A stretch of DNA of 10,383 nt from Oscillospiraceae bacterium (GCA_020024175.1 JAHHUB010000048.1:1-10383), one strand, 5' to 3'. Positions 1 through 6,515 are shown, counted from the stretch's first letter. The notes: a model not told the origin generated them from the letters alone. A program made the numbers and translations.

Positions 1-354
1 AAAACCAAGAATGAATTGTTTGAGGATTTTTTAAGTGGACAAACTATTTATATTCCCGAAAATCCTTTCAGAGTGAACAGTCAATGGATTTTGATTAATA
101 ATGATTACTGGAACAGTTTATCCAAAAATCAGCAATATGAATTAAAAAATTGTATATCATACTTTTGCGGCACTGCCGAAACAGAGAGATTGGAAGAATA
201 CAATAATTTAAATTTTGAACTAAGCAAAAAAAATATAAATGCGGTTTCTACATATTGCGGAGAAATACGGCTGCAGTGCCATTCATTTGTAAAATCAAAT
301 CTGGAAAATATAGATATTAATTTATATAATGAAATTTTAAATATTATATCATAG
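1..354 (+). CDS. C-terminal part of a probable TRAP-transporter solute-binding protein (DctP-like), 5' end outside window
   Basis: The frame is open from the first base, so this is the tail (about 117 residues) of a longer gene; the TTG at 16 and the ATG at 11 are not credible starts (the ATG frame stops after seven codons). The visible protein has no signal peptide and no membrane segment. The stretch WILINNDYWNSLSKNQQ, followed by a long helix with ETERLEEYN and then a short strand and helix, resembles the C-terminal lobe of DctP-family periplasmic or lipid-anchored binding proteins, where a line such as 'vmNkdfWdsLpeelQ' precedes a long helix ending near the C-terminus. Such proteins deliver C4-dicarboxylates, sialic acid or other organic acids to a DctQM permease. 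No permease genes are visible; they would have to lie upstream. The stop codon overlaps the ribosome binding site of the next gene, implying co-transcription. The family call rests on a short diverged tail and is moderate. Confidence 0.55.
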   Translation, partial: KTKNELFEDFLSGQTIYIPENPFRVNSQWILINNDYWNSLSKNQQYELKNCISYFCGTAETERLEEYNNLNFELSKKNINAVSTYCGEIRLQCHSFVKSNLENIDINLYNEILNIIS

Positions 355-363
355 GAGAGAAAA

Positions 364-1143
364 ATGACAAATAAAGAGATATTTGATTTAGTTTCCGATA
401 TAGGTGTGGAAATGCTAAGAAACGGCGGAGAAATTCCCAGAGCGGTAATGACTATGGAACAAATCGGAAAAAAATATGGGATAAAAGATTATGATATATA
501 TATAATTGCAAACGGAATTTTTGTATCAGGTACTATGGGAGAAGAATGCTATTACAGCAAAATAAGAAATGTACCTATATCCGGAACCTGTCTTTGCAAA
601 GTGGAAGCCATAAATGATCTTTCCAGAAAAGTGGCTGAAGGAAAAACTACACCGGAAGAAGCAAAGGAAAGATTAGAAAATATAAAAAAATGGCAAGAAT
701 ATCCCCCTTTTATAACAACTCTTGGTATGGGCATAGGAAGCGGAGGTTTTTGCTATCTTTTTAAAGGTACTCTTTTTGATTGTGCTGTGGTAGTTTTGGT
801 TGTAACACTGTTGGGATTTTTTATGATGTATATGGATAAAAAATTTACACTGACAAAAATTATCAAGAATATAATTTTAAGTATGTTTGTAGCCTTTGTA
901 TGCTGTGTGTTTAAACTTATTGGATTGGGCGATAATTTGGGAAGTATGGTAATAGCCTCCATGATGCCGTTAGTTCCCGGAATACCATTTACAAATGCAG
1001 TCAGAGATTTTTTGCATGATGACTATTTGTCAGGGGTTATAAGACTTGCAGATGCCACTATTGTGGGAATATCCACAGGCTGCGGAGTGGGAATTACGGT
1101 TATAGCTTTTAATATGCTTACTAACGGAGGGATAATGCTGTAA
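364..1143 (+). CDS. YjjP-like / ThrE N-terminal-type subunit of a two-component threonine/serine (or succinate) exporter
   Basis: A 259-residue protein with a soluble N-terminal part (about 1-115) containing the conserved opening V-E-M-L-x-N-G-G-E-x-x-R (residues 16-26), then about five membrane helices (roughly 117-132, 137-156, 168-186, 194-215, 228-255). The segment MPLVPGIPFTNAVRD (201-215) is a signature of the DUF1212/ThrE family. In Corynebacterium one fused protein (ThrE) exports threonine; in E. coli the split pair YjjP-YjjB is described as a succinate exporter. Here the split form is present, with the YjjB-type half directly downstream and overlapping by one base (TAATG). Start ATG 364 has AGGAG at 353-357, which overlaps the stop of the preceding gene. 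Family assignment is secure; the substrate cannot be told from sequence. Confidence 0.9.
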   Translation: MTNKEIFDLVSDIGVEMLRNGGEIPRAVMTMEQIGKKYGIKDYDIYIIANGIFVSGTMGEECYYSKIRNVPISGTCLCKVEAINDLSRKVAEGKTTPEEAKERLENIKKWQEYPPFITTLGMGIGSGGFCYLFKGTLFDCAVVVLVVTLLGFFMMYMDKKFTLTKIIKNIILSMFVAFVCCVFKLIGLGDNLGSMVIASMMPLVPGIPFTNAVRDFLHDDYLSGVIRLADATIVGISTGCGVGITVIAFNMLTNGGIML

Positions 1144-1616
1144 TGGAAAGACTGTTGGAAGTTGTTTTTGCGTTTATAGGAACTGTGGGATTTGGTGTGC
1201 TTTTTGGAGTTGCAAAAAAACATCTTATTCATTGCGGAATTACCGGAGGAATCGGCTGGTTTATATATTTAGTTACACTTTATTTTTCTAAAAGTACTTA
1301 TATAGCTACTTTACTTTCGGCTTTTGCAATTACAAGAGTTTCACGCTATCTTTCAGTAAAAAGAAAAACCCCGGCTACAGTGTTTCTGCTGGCAGGAATA
1401 TTTACTTTGGTACCGGGAGCAGGAGTTTATTATACCGCCTATTATTTATTTTTAAATCAAACATCTTTGGGTTATGATTATCTTATGAGTACTCTTAAAG
1501 TGGCATTGGCTATATCTATAGGCATTGTTTTGGGATATGCGTTTAAAGAAGATACAATAGGTATGATAAAAAACAAAATATCAAGAAAAGAAAAGGAAAT
1601 TGATACAGCCAATTAA
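1143..1616 (+). CDS. YjjB-like / ThrE C-terminal-type subunit of the same exporter
   Basis: A 157-residue integral membrane protein with four or five hydrophobic helices (about 4-24, 33-48, 53-70, 77-103, 117-136) and a charged C-terminal tail (KNKISRKEKEID). The motif VPGAGVYYTAYYL (90-102) is the characteristic PG-G-YY block of the ThrE_2/YjjB family and mirrors the VPGIPFTNA block of the partner. Length matches the family (about 150-160 residues). The start ATG shares its A with the last base of the previous TAA stop, an arrangement typical of translationally coupled subunits made in equal amounts. The protein would act in the cytoplasmic membrane together with the YjjP-like subunit. No terminator is visible after it. 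Family call is confident, substrate unknown. Confidence 0.88.
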   Translation: MERLLEVVFAFIGTVGFGVLFGVAKKHLIHCGITGGIGWFIYLVTLYFSKSTYIATLLSAFAITRVSRYLSVKRKTPATVFLLAGIFTLVPGAGVYYTAYYLFLNQTSLGYDYLMSTLKVALAISIGIVLGYAFKEDTIGMIKNKISRKEKEIDTAN

Positions 1617-1835
1617 TATTGGTAAAAAATTACATTATTCAGCAAAATATTTACTATTTGTAATCAAAACTGTTGAAAACTCAGGGGAAAGAGTTGAAAA
1701 TTTGTGAACAAAATTTTAAAAACCACTGATACAGCCAAATAACTGTGAAAAAATCTGTGGAATGAGTTTATAACTTTAAGTATAATTAAAACAGGATATT
1801 TATGAAATTATATTTTTCAAGGAGAATTATTTATA
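1617..1835 (+). promoter_or_regulatory. Untranslated leader/promoter region of the SGNH hydrolase operon
   Basis: This AT-rich 219-bp spacer carries no plausible gene and no clear hairpin terminator. It contains a perfect TATAAT at 1781-1786. The best -35 (TGGAAT, 1758-1763, 17-bp spacing) matches only three of six consensus bases, so the promoter may need an activator. Upstream are related short words: CTGTTGAAAA (1670-1679), GTTGAAAA (1693-1700, 21 bp after the first copy), CTGTGAAAAA (1743-1752) and CTGTGGAA (1755-1762). The 12-base word TGATACAGCCAA occurs at 1601-1612, straddling the end of the preceding gene, and again at 1728-1739. A good ribosome binding site (AAGGAG, 1819-1824) precedes the ATG at 1836. 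Whether the repeats are operator sites is inference. Confidence 0.45.
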
Positions 1836-2768
1836 ATGAGTAAGAATAGAAAAATAAGAAGAACCAAGAAACAAAATGTATTTCCCCAATTTTGTTTGAT
1901 TACTCTTATGTGTCTGCTTATTTCCGGCGGAATAGCCTATGGTTGGCAGAGCATAGAGGATAAAAGAAATGAAAACGAGGAACAGCCATATTCACCTTCG
2001 GAACACAGCTCTGCACAATCAAGCAATGAAAGTTCAGAATTAACTGAAAATCAAAGTCAAAGCTCTGAAAAAACAGAGTCAGATTCACAAAATTCGGAAG
2101 ATGTACAATCCAGTGAAAGTTCCGAAGAAAAACCGGAACCGAAAAAATACGGTTTGTTAGGTGAAACAGAAAGAGTAAGAAGCAATTATTTTGATGATGC
2201 AGTATTTATAGGGGACTCAATTACTACAGGTATTTCTCTTTATGATATAATGCCTAATGCAGATGTACTGGCTCATACAGGAATCAATCTTCAGTCTATT
2301 TTGACGGCGGAAGTTATAAAAGACGGAGATAATGAGAAAAAACTTACTATTTTGCAGGCTTTGGAAAAAACCGATGCCAATAAAATATATATAATGCTTG
2401 GAGCTAACGGTCTTGCATTTTTAGGTGCTGAGGAAACTGTAAAATATTACAATATGTTTGTAGATGAAGTAATAAAAACTAAACCTGATGCAATTATTTA
2501 TGTACAGTCAATATTCCCCATACATGAAGAAAAATTCACACAGAGATACAAGGGAAACCTCACAAATAAAATTATTGATGAAACCAACGAACTTTTGATG
2601 AAAATGTGTGAGGAAAAAGAAATTTATTATATAAACCCCGGTGAAGTGTTTAAAGACGAAAACGGTGGTCTTATGTCAGATGTTACACCGGACGGCTTAC
2701 ACTTTAATTCCGAGTATTATACCAAATGGATGGATTATTTAAAAACCCATGCAATTACAAACAAGTAA
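1836..2768 (+). CDS. Membrane-anchored SGNH/GDSL-type esterase
   Basis: A 310-residue protein. Residues 1-14 are strongly basic, 15-36 form one hydrophobic segment that would act as an uncleaved signal anchor, and about 41-103 are a low-complexity Ser/Glu/Gln/Asn linker suited to spanning the cell wall. The extracellular catalytic domain starts near 118. SGNH-family blocks are visible: block I FIGDSIT (124-130) with nucleophile Ser128, block III GANG (189-192) with Asn191, and block V DGLH (286-289) with Asp286 and His289, so the catalytic residues appear intact. Such enzymes hydrolyse or transfer acyl groups, often O-acetyl groups on surface glycans; the substrate here is unknown. The gene heads a unit with a DUF4358-type lipoprotein gene 12 nt downstream. 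In Gram-positives this pairing is often seen beside an MBOAT acyltransferase, which is absent here. AAGGAG at 1819-1824 lies 11 nt before the ATG. Confidence 0.85.
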   Translation: MSKNRKIRRTKKQNVFPQFCLITLMCLLISGGIAYGWQSIEDKRNENEEQPYSPSEHSSAQSSNESSELTENQSQSSEKTESDSQNSEDVQSSESSEEKPEPKKYGLLGETERVRSNYFDDAVFIGDSITTGISLYDIMPNADVLAHTGINLQSILTAEVIKDGDNEKKLTILQALEKTDANKIYIMLGANGLAFLGAEETVKYYNMFVDEVIKTKPDAIIYVQSIFPIHEEKFTQRYKGNLTNKIIDETNELLMKMCEEKEIYYINPGEVFKDENGGLMSDVTPDGLHFNSEYYTKWMDYLKTHAITNK

Positions 2769-2780
2769 AGGAGAAAAAAA

Positions 2781-3263
2781 ATGAAAAAATTAATCACAAT
2801 TATGATGGCAGCAGTTATGACATTAGGACTTATGACAGGCTGCGGAAATGAAACCAGTAATTCCAACAAGGAAATTTCAGTTTCCGAAACTGCGGAAAAG
2901 GTACTTAAATCCACAACAGTTATTGCAGAATTGGTAGAAGCTACCGACAATAATATTGATATTATATATTCAAAATATAATACCGATTATGTGGCTGAGT
3001 ACAAAGTTTATACCTGTGCATCCAAAGCAACCTGTGAGGAAGTAGCTTTGTTTAAGGCAAAAGATGACCAATCCGTGGACAAAGTGAAAGAAATGGTTTT
3101 GCAAAGAGTAAATGATTTGATTGAAGAAACAGAAAATTACAACCCTGCTGAAATGCCGAAATTGGAAAGTCCATTAGTTTTGGTAAAAGACAGATATGTA
3201 CTTTTGGTATTGGCAGATGATACTGCCCCTGCTGAAAAAGCATTCAGAGAATCATTTAAGTAA
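2781..3263 (+). CDS. DUF4358-type lipoprotein
   Basis: A 160-residue secreted lipoprotein. It has a basic start (MKK), a hydrophobic core and the lipobox LMTGC with Cys21 as the lipidated residue, so it would be tethered to the outer face of the membrane. The rest is a small alpha/beta domain: a helix (about 37-52), strands around 59-75 and 83-92, a long helix (97-119) beginning near KAKDDQSVDKVKEMV, and a final hydrophobic strand VKDRYVLLVLADD. This layout and the 'F.akd...vd.vk.....R...q' pattern fit DUF4358, a clostridial family of unknown function. AAAGGAG at 2767-2773 is 7 nt from the ATG and overlaps the stop of the SGNH hydrolase gene, so the two are probably co-translated. The recurrent SGNH/DUF4358 association points to a surface-modification role, which is inference. 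Confidence 0.75.
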   Translation: MKKLITIMMAAVMTLGLMTGCGNETSNSNKEISVSETAEKVLKSTTVIAELVEATDNNIDIIYSKYNTDYVAEYKVYTCASKATCEEVALFKAKDDQSVDKVKEMVLQRVNDLIEETENYNPAEMPKLESPLVLVKDRYVLLVLADDTAPAEKAFRESFK

Positions 3264-3271
3264 AAATAAAA

Positions 3272-3278
3272 AAGGGGG
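3272..3278 (+). promoter_or_regulatory. Ribosome binding site that fixes a TTG start at 3287
   Basis: AAGGGGG stands 8 nt before TTG 3287. The only nearby ATG (3282) runs into a stop after three codons, and the first in-frame ATG lies about 40 codons further in, inside a membrane helix. TTG is therefore the best-supported start. Confidence 0.65.
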
Positions 3279-3286
3279 CGGATGTT

Positions 3287-3631
3287 TTGTTAGTTGAGTG
3301 TGTTGCTGTAATAATTATTATTGCTCTTACTGGATACAGCTATTTAAGAGCTAAAAAACCCAATATAGCACTGTCTATATTTCCATTGGCTTTTGTACCG
3401 GTTATGTATTTAATCAGTATGCCTTTGTCAAAATTTTTAAATAAAATGTGGGAAGTTCCTGTAGCAGCAACCATAATTTTTTGCATATTGGTGGGATCAG
3501 TTTCCGCTTGTTGCATCTTCGGATATTTTTCTACAAAACTCCGCAAAAAAACATCAAAGATGTTCTTCAATGTTTGCTGCAGTGGTTTTACTGTAATTTT
3601 TGCCTGGCTTATCATTATGAAGACAGTGTAG
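3287..3631 (+). CDS. Small four-helix membrane protein of unknown function
   Basis: A 114-residue protein starting with TTG. Four hydrophobic segments are visible at about 4-20, 28-46, 56-80 and 93-112, separated by short basic turns (RAKK at 21-24, KLRKKTSK at 84-91), so it should be a multi-pass cytoplasmic-membrane protein. It is rich in Cys (five to six residues, including CC at 75-76 and 97-98) but has no recognisable catalytic or metal motif. I do not recognise the family. It follows the DUF4358-type lipoprotein gene after 23 nt and precedes the strong terminator at 3663-3694, so it is probably the third and last gene of the SGNH hydrolase unit and may serve the same surface process. 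The reverse strand also has an open frame here, but its lack of a ribosome binding site and the hydrophobic periodicity favour this strand. Confidence 0.6.
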   Translation: MLVECVAVIIIIALTGYSYLRAKKPNIALSIFPLAFVPVMYLISMPLSKFLNKMWEVPVAATIIFCILVGSVSACCIFGYFSTKLRKKTSKMFFNVCCSGFTVIFAWLIIMKTV

Positions 3632-3662
3632 CGTAATATTTTTATAATATTGACAGTAAAAA

Positions 3663-3694
3663 GCCTCGAAACAAATTAATGTTTCGAGGCTTTT
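3663..3694. terminator. Strong bidirectional rho-independent terminator
   Basis: An 11-bp perfect stem (GCCTCGAAACA at 3663-3673 with TGTTTCGAGGC at 3680-3690) with a six-base loop is followed by TTTT on the + strand (3691-3694) and, read from the other side, by a run of five T (complement of 3658-3662). It lies between convergent genes (membrane protein ending at 3631, TtcA-like gene ending at 3700) and can stop transcription from both sides. Confidence 0.92.
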
Positions 3695-3699
3695 GGAAT

Positions 3700-4443
3700 T
3701 TATAAATCATTTTCTGTTTCATCGGATTGAATACCCCAACCGCTGACATTTCCTCGGATCATAGCTCCGAAAATGCGGTTTTTTATACCTGGGTGATCTT
3801 TTTCTAATTGGTAAAGATAATTCTTTGTCCACTGTCTTTCGGTGGCACCGTCAATGGGACAGGGGTTTTTAACTACAGGAATATCCAGTTTTCTGACAGC
3901 TTTTTTAATTTCACTTTCCGGGCACAGACAGAGAGGTCTGATTACTGTAATATCTTTTCTGGAAAGATATGTTACAGGTGAGAAACAGCCTATTCTGCCT
4001 TCATTAAACAAATTCATAATGAAAGTTTCCAAAGCATCATCAGAGTGATGTCCCAAAGCCAGTTTGTTGCAATTATGTTCTTTGGCACAATCATGGAGAG
4101 CACCTCGTCTCATTCTGGCACAAAGGCTGCAGGGGTTGGTTTCTTTTCTTATATCAAATACAATTTGTCCTATATCGGTGCGTTGTACTATATGTTCCAC
4201 ACCATTTTCATTTAAATATTTTGTGATAATGGAATAGTCTGTTTGGGTTTTGTCAAAGCAGGGGTCTAAAGTTATTGCAATAACTTGAAAATCGATACCT
4301 ATAAATTTGCTGACTTTTTGCAGTGCTGCTGCCATTATAACAGAGTCTTTTCCTCCACTTACACCAACGGCAATTTTATCTCCGTTTTCTATCATATTAT
4401 ATTGGGTAATCCCCCGTCTGATATATCCTAGTATTTTTTGCAT
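3700..4443 (-). CDS. ttcA: TtcA-type tRNA 2-thiocytidine synthetase (PP-loop, Fe-S) family protein
   Basis: A 247-residue cytoplasmic protein of the adenine nucleotide alpha-hydrolase-like fold. The PP-loop SGGKDS at 29-34 binds ATP and activates a tRNA base by adenylation. The CxxC pair in PCSLC (Cys105, Cys108) and a further Cys195 in NPCP fit the three cysteines that hold the oxygen-sensitive Fe-S cluster in E. coli TtcA, where the first two are also two apart and the third about 100 residues later. GHHSDD (131-136) is the second conserved family block. TtcA makes 2-thiocytidine at position 32 of some tRNAs; target and modification in this host are assumed from homology. The protein is shorter than E. 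coli TtcA (about 310), as is usual for clostridial members. The ribosome binding site AAAAGGAG (complement of 4449-4456) lies 5 nt from the ATG. It is transcribed alone, divergent from the flippase operon. Confidence 0.85.
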   Translation of the reverse strand: MQKILGYIRRGITQYNMIENGDKIAVGVSGGKDSVIMAAALQKVSKFIGIDFQVIAITLDPCFDKTQTDYSIITKYLNENGVEHIVQRTDIGQIVFDIRKETNPCSLCARMRRGALHDCAKEHNCNKLALGHHSDDALETFIMNLFNEGRIGCFSPVTYLSRKDITVIRPLCLCPESEIKKAVRKLDIPVVKNPCPIDGATERQWTKNYLYQLEKDHPGIKNRIFGAMIRGNVSGWGIQSDETENDL

Positions 4444-4448
4444 TTTTG

Positions 4449-4456
4449 CTCCTTTT
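4449..4456 (-). promoter_or_regulatory. Ribosome binding site of the TtcA-like gene
   Basis: Read on the minus strand this is AAAAGGAG, 5 nt ahead of the ATG at 4443. The minus-strand promoter itself is not clear: TATAAA (complement of 4484-4489) and CATAAT (complement of 4471-4476) are possible -10 hexamers, but neither has a good -35. Confidence 0.7.
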
Positions 4457-4560
4457 CAATCAATAATAAGATTATGGTTATATTTTATACGGATAAACAC
4501 ATATATGCAAGAGTTAATTTGTAAAAAGGGGAAATATACCGAAAAATTTACCATAAGTAT

Positions 4561-4589
4561 TTTACTTTTAATAAATTATCTGATATACT
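4561..4589 (+). promoter_or_regulatory. SigA-type promoter with extended -10 for the five-gene flippase/MATE operon
   Basis: TTTACT (4561-4566, four of six consensus bases) is separated by 17 bp from TATACT (4584-4589, five of six), with TG at 4581-4582 one base before the -10, which makes an extended -10 element. The expected transcription start is about 4596, giving a leader of about 54 nt. A perfect 7-bp inverted repeat (AGTATTT at 4556-4562, AAATACT at 4593-4599) brackets the promoter and could be an operator, though in such AT-rich DNA it may be chance. Confidence 0.6.
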
Positions 4590-4634
4590 GATAAATACTA
4601 AAAAAGCATATTATGAGAGAATTTTATAAATCGG

Positions 4635-4643
4635 AAAGGTGGA
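4635..4643 (+). promoter_or_regulatory. Ribosome binding site that supports the TTG start at 4650
   Basis: AAAGGTGGA ends 6 nt before TTG 4650. The next in-frame ATG (4671) begins at the edge of the first membrane helix and has no Shine-Dalgarno sequence, so TTG is preferred. Confidence 0.65.
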
Positions 4644-4649
4644 TATAAA

Positions 4650-6056
4650 TTGAATAAATACAGCAAACTGCTGATGAACACAATTATTTTCGGCATAGCT
4701 ACTTTTAGTTCAAAGCTGATGGTATTTTTGCTTATGCCTCTTTACACAAGACTGCTGACTCCTGAAGATTATGGTATAATGGATATTATAGTAAACACTT
4801 GTAATTTGCTTATACCTCTTATTTTTGTCAGCATACATGAAGCGGTTATCAGATATGCGCTGGATAAATCGGTGCGGAAATCAGATGTTTTAACAGTGGG
4901 ATTAACCACTTGTTTTAAAGGTTTTTTGGTTTTTCTGCCCTTTAGTTTTTTGTTTAAACTAAGTGAATCTCTGGGGGATTATACATTTTTAATTTATATG
5001 TATGTTGTGTCAGCCTGTCTTCGAGCAGTGTGCAGTCAATTTACCAGAGGTATTGGATATATAAAATTATACGCATGGGATGGAATAATTGCCACATTTA
5101 CAGTTGTTATATTCAATCTTATATTTATGTTAGGGTTTAAAATGGGAGTAAAAGGTTATATCCTCTCTGTAATCTTATCTAATTTTATCTCTGTTTTATT
5201 CCTTGCCATAACAGGTAAACTGGGAAGATTTTTGAATTTTGGAGGCACTTCTGCAAAACTCAGAAGACAAATGATAAGATATTCTCTGCCACTTATTCCA
5301 ACTACTATTTTTTGGTGGGTTATGAATGTGTCAGACAGATATATTGTAAATGCTTTTCAAGGCCCTTATGATACAGGTATATATTCGGCAGCTTATAAAA
5401 TACCCACAATTATTACTTTGTTGTCCGCTGTATTTACACAGGCATGGCAGTTATCCGCTGTCAGTGAATATGAAAACGAAGGTAAAGAAAAGTTTTATTC
5501 AAAAATATTTGGATTTTTGCAGGCAGTTATTTTCCCTGTGGCATCAGGAATTATTATGCTGGTAAAGCCTTTTACCATGCTTTTGGTGGCTGAGTCTTAT
5601 TATGATGCTTATAACTATACCCCTGTACTTATATGTGCGGTTATCTTTAGCTGTTTTGCAACATTTTACAGCAGTTTTTATATGGCATCAAAGAACAATG
5701 ATATGTCATTGGTAACCACTTTGATAGGTGCCATTATGAATATTGTATTAAATTTTGCGTTTATACCTAAATGGGGTCCCCAGGGTGCGGCTATTGCTAC
5801 ACTTATCAGCTATTTTACTGTATTTATTATGAGAGCTGTTGATACCAAGCGATTTGTAAAAATGAAAATAGATATAAATAATATGGCACTTAATTTTATT
5901 GCCATAGGATTACAGGTAACAGCAAGTATACTTAGTGTAAAAAACAACTGGCTGGTTCAGATTCTGCTGTGTATTTTTGTTGTAATGCTGAATTTTAAAA
6001 CATTGGTATTTGCATTGATAAGCTTTATTGAAATGAAGAAAAGAAAGGGTAAATAA
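4650..6056 (+). CDS. Wzx-like polysaccharide/oligosaccharide flippase (MOP superfamily)
   Basis: A 468-residue integral membrane protein with about 12-14 hydrophobic helices. Family features include the opening helix followed by LLMPLYTRLLTPEDYG (about 27-42), the mid-protein block YSLPLIPTTIFWWV (211-224) followed by SDRYIV (228-233), and GIYSAAYKIP (243-252), all typical of Wzx/PST-type flippases. These move undecaprenyl-linked glycan units from the inner to the outer face of the membrane. A basic C-terminal tail (MKKRKGK) sits in the cytoplasm. It is not MurJ by overall sequence feel, and it heads an operon without glycosyltransferases, so the glycan cannot be named. It is followed 3 nt later by a small COG2426 membrane protein. 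A SpoVB-like or other lipid-linked cargo is an alternative role. Confidence 0.82.
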   Translation: MNKYSKLLMNTIIFGIATFSSKLMVFLLMPLYTRLLTPEDYGIMDIIVNTCNLLIPLIFVSIHEAVIRYALDKSVRKSDVLTVGLTTCFKGFLVFLPFSFLFKLSESLGDYTFLIYMYVVSACLRAVCSQFTRGIGYIKLYAWDGIIATFTVVIFNLIFMLGFKMGVKGYILSVILSNFISVLFLAITGKLGRFLNFGGTSAKLRRQMIRYSLPLIPTTIFWWVMNVSDRYIVNAFQGPYDTGIYSAAYKIPTIITLLSAVFTQAWQLSAVSEYENEGKEKFYSKIFGFLQAVIFPVASGIIMLVKPFTMLLVAESYYDAYNYTPVLICAVIFSCFATFYSSFYMASKNNDMSLVTTLIGAIMNIVLNFAFIPKWGPQGAAIATLISYFTVFIMRAVDTKRFVKMKIDINNMALNFIAIGLQVTASILSVKNNWLVQILLCIFVVMLNFKTLVFALISFIEMKKRKGK

Positions 6057-6059
6057 AAA

Positions 6060-6515
6060 ATGAAAGATTTGCTGAAATTGTTTGTTATTTCCATGATTCC
6101 TGTTGTGGAATTAAGAGGTGCTATTCCTGCAGGTGTGGCTATGAATATACCTTTTTGGTTAAATTATATTGTATGTGTATTGGGAAATATAGTTTTAGTT
6201 CCCATACTTATTATGTTTTCAAGACAGGTGCTTAACTGGTGTGCAAAACTGCCAAAAGTGGGATTTATTTTTCAAAAAATAATTGATATAGGAAATAAAA
6301 AAATAGAGAAAATCGGGAAATACGAACTTTTGGGAGTATATCTTTTTGTGGCAATTCCTTTACCCGGTACCGGAGCCTGGACAGGTGCATTGGTTTCGGC
6401 TTTGCTTCAGATAAAAACCTGGAAAGCTTTTATAGCTATTACACTGGGAGTTATGACAGCTGGAATTATAATGGGAATAATCAGTTTTGGATTGTTTGGG
6501 ATTTTTGCGGCATAA
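6060..6515 (+). CDS. Small multi-drug export family membrane protein (COG2426-type)
   Basis: A 151-residue membrane protein. Two conserved blocks stand out: PVVELRGAIPAG (14-25) and IPLPGTGAWTG (99-109), each Pro/Gly-rich and each leading into a hydrophobic helix, with further helices around 33-53, 90-98, 110-118 and 123-149. These blocks define the family annotated as 'small multi-drug export protein' (PF06695). The name comes from early annotation and direct transport evidence is thin. The paired E-R-G-A-I-P and P-x-P-G-T-G elements resemble the re-entrant loops of DedA/VTT proteins, which scramble or transport lipids, so a lipid-carrier role next to a Wzx-like flippase is possible (inference). 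Start ATG 6060 is 3 nt after the flippase stop and uses AAAGGGT (6044-6050), which lies inside the upstream coding sequence, indicating coupled translation. Confidence 0.82.
   Translation: MKDLLKLFVISMIPVVELRGAIPAGVAMNIPFWLNYIVCVLGNIVLVPILIMFSRQVLNWCAKLPKVGFIFQKIIDIGNKKIEKIGKYELLGVYLFVAIPLPGTGAWTGALVSALLQIKTWKAFIAITLGVMTAGIIMGIISFGLFGIFAA

Noticed and set aside
1629..1664. Inverted repeat ATTACA/TGTAAT after the yjjB-like gene as a terminator
   Set aside because: Only 6 AT-rich pairs with a 24-base loop and no following T run; too weak to support termination.
1670..1763. Words resembling DnaA boxes (TGTGAACAA, TGTGGAATG, CTGTGAAAAA) in an AT-rich spacer, suggesting a replication origin
   Set aside because: None matches the DnaA box TGTGGATAA well, spacing is irregular and no dnaA, dnaN or other replication gene is nearby.
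1981..2145. Ser/Glu/Gln-rich coding stretch as a DNA repeat or foreign insert
   Set aside because: The DNA is not a tandem repeat of fixed period; it is a low-complexity linker normal for wall-spanning anchored enzymes.
3340..3615. Minus-strand open frame of 91 codons opposite the small membrane protein
   Set aside because: No ribosome binding site, and the opposite strand has a supported start, clear membrane helices and a place in an operon; it is a shadow.
3448..3636. Second plus-strand frame of 62 codons inside the small membrane protein gene
   Set aside because: Overlaps almost completely with the better frame, lacks a ribosome binding site and has no coherent protein features.
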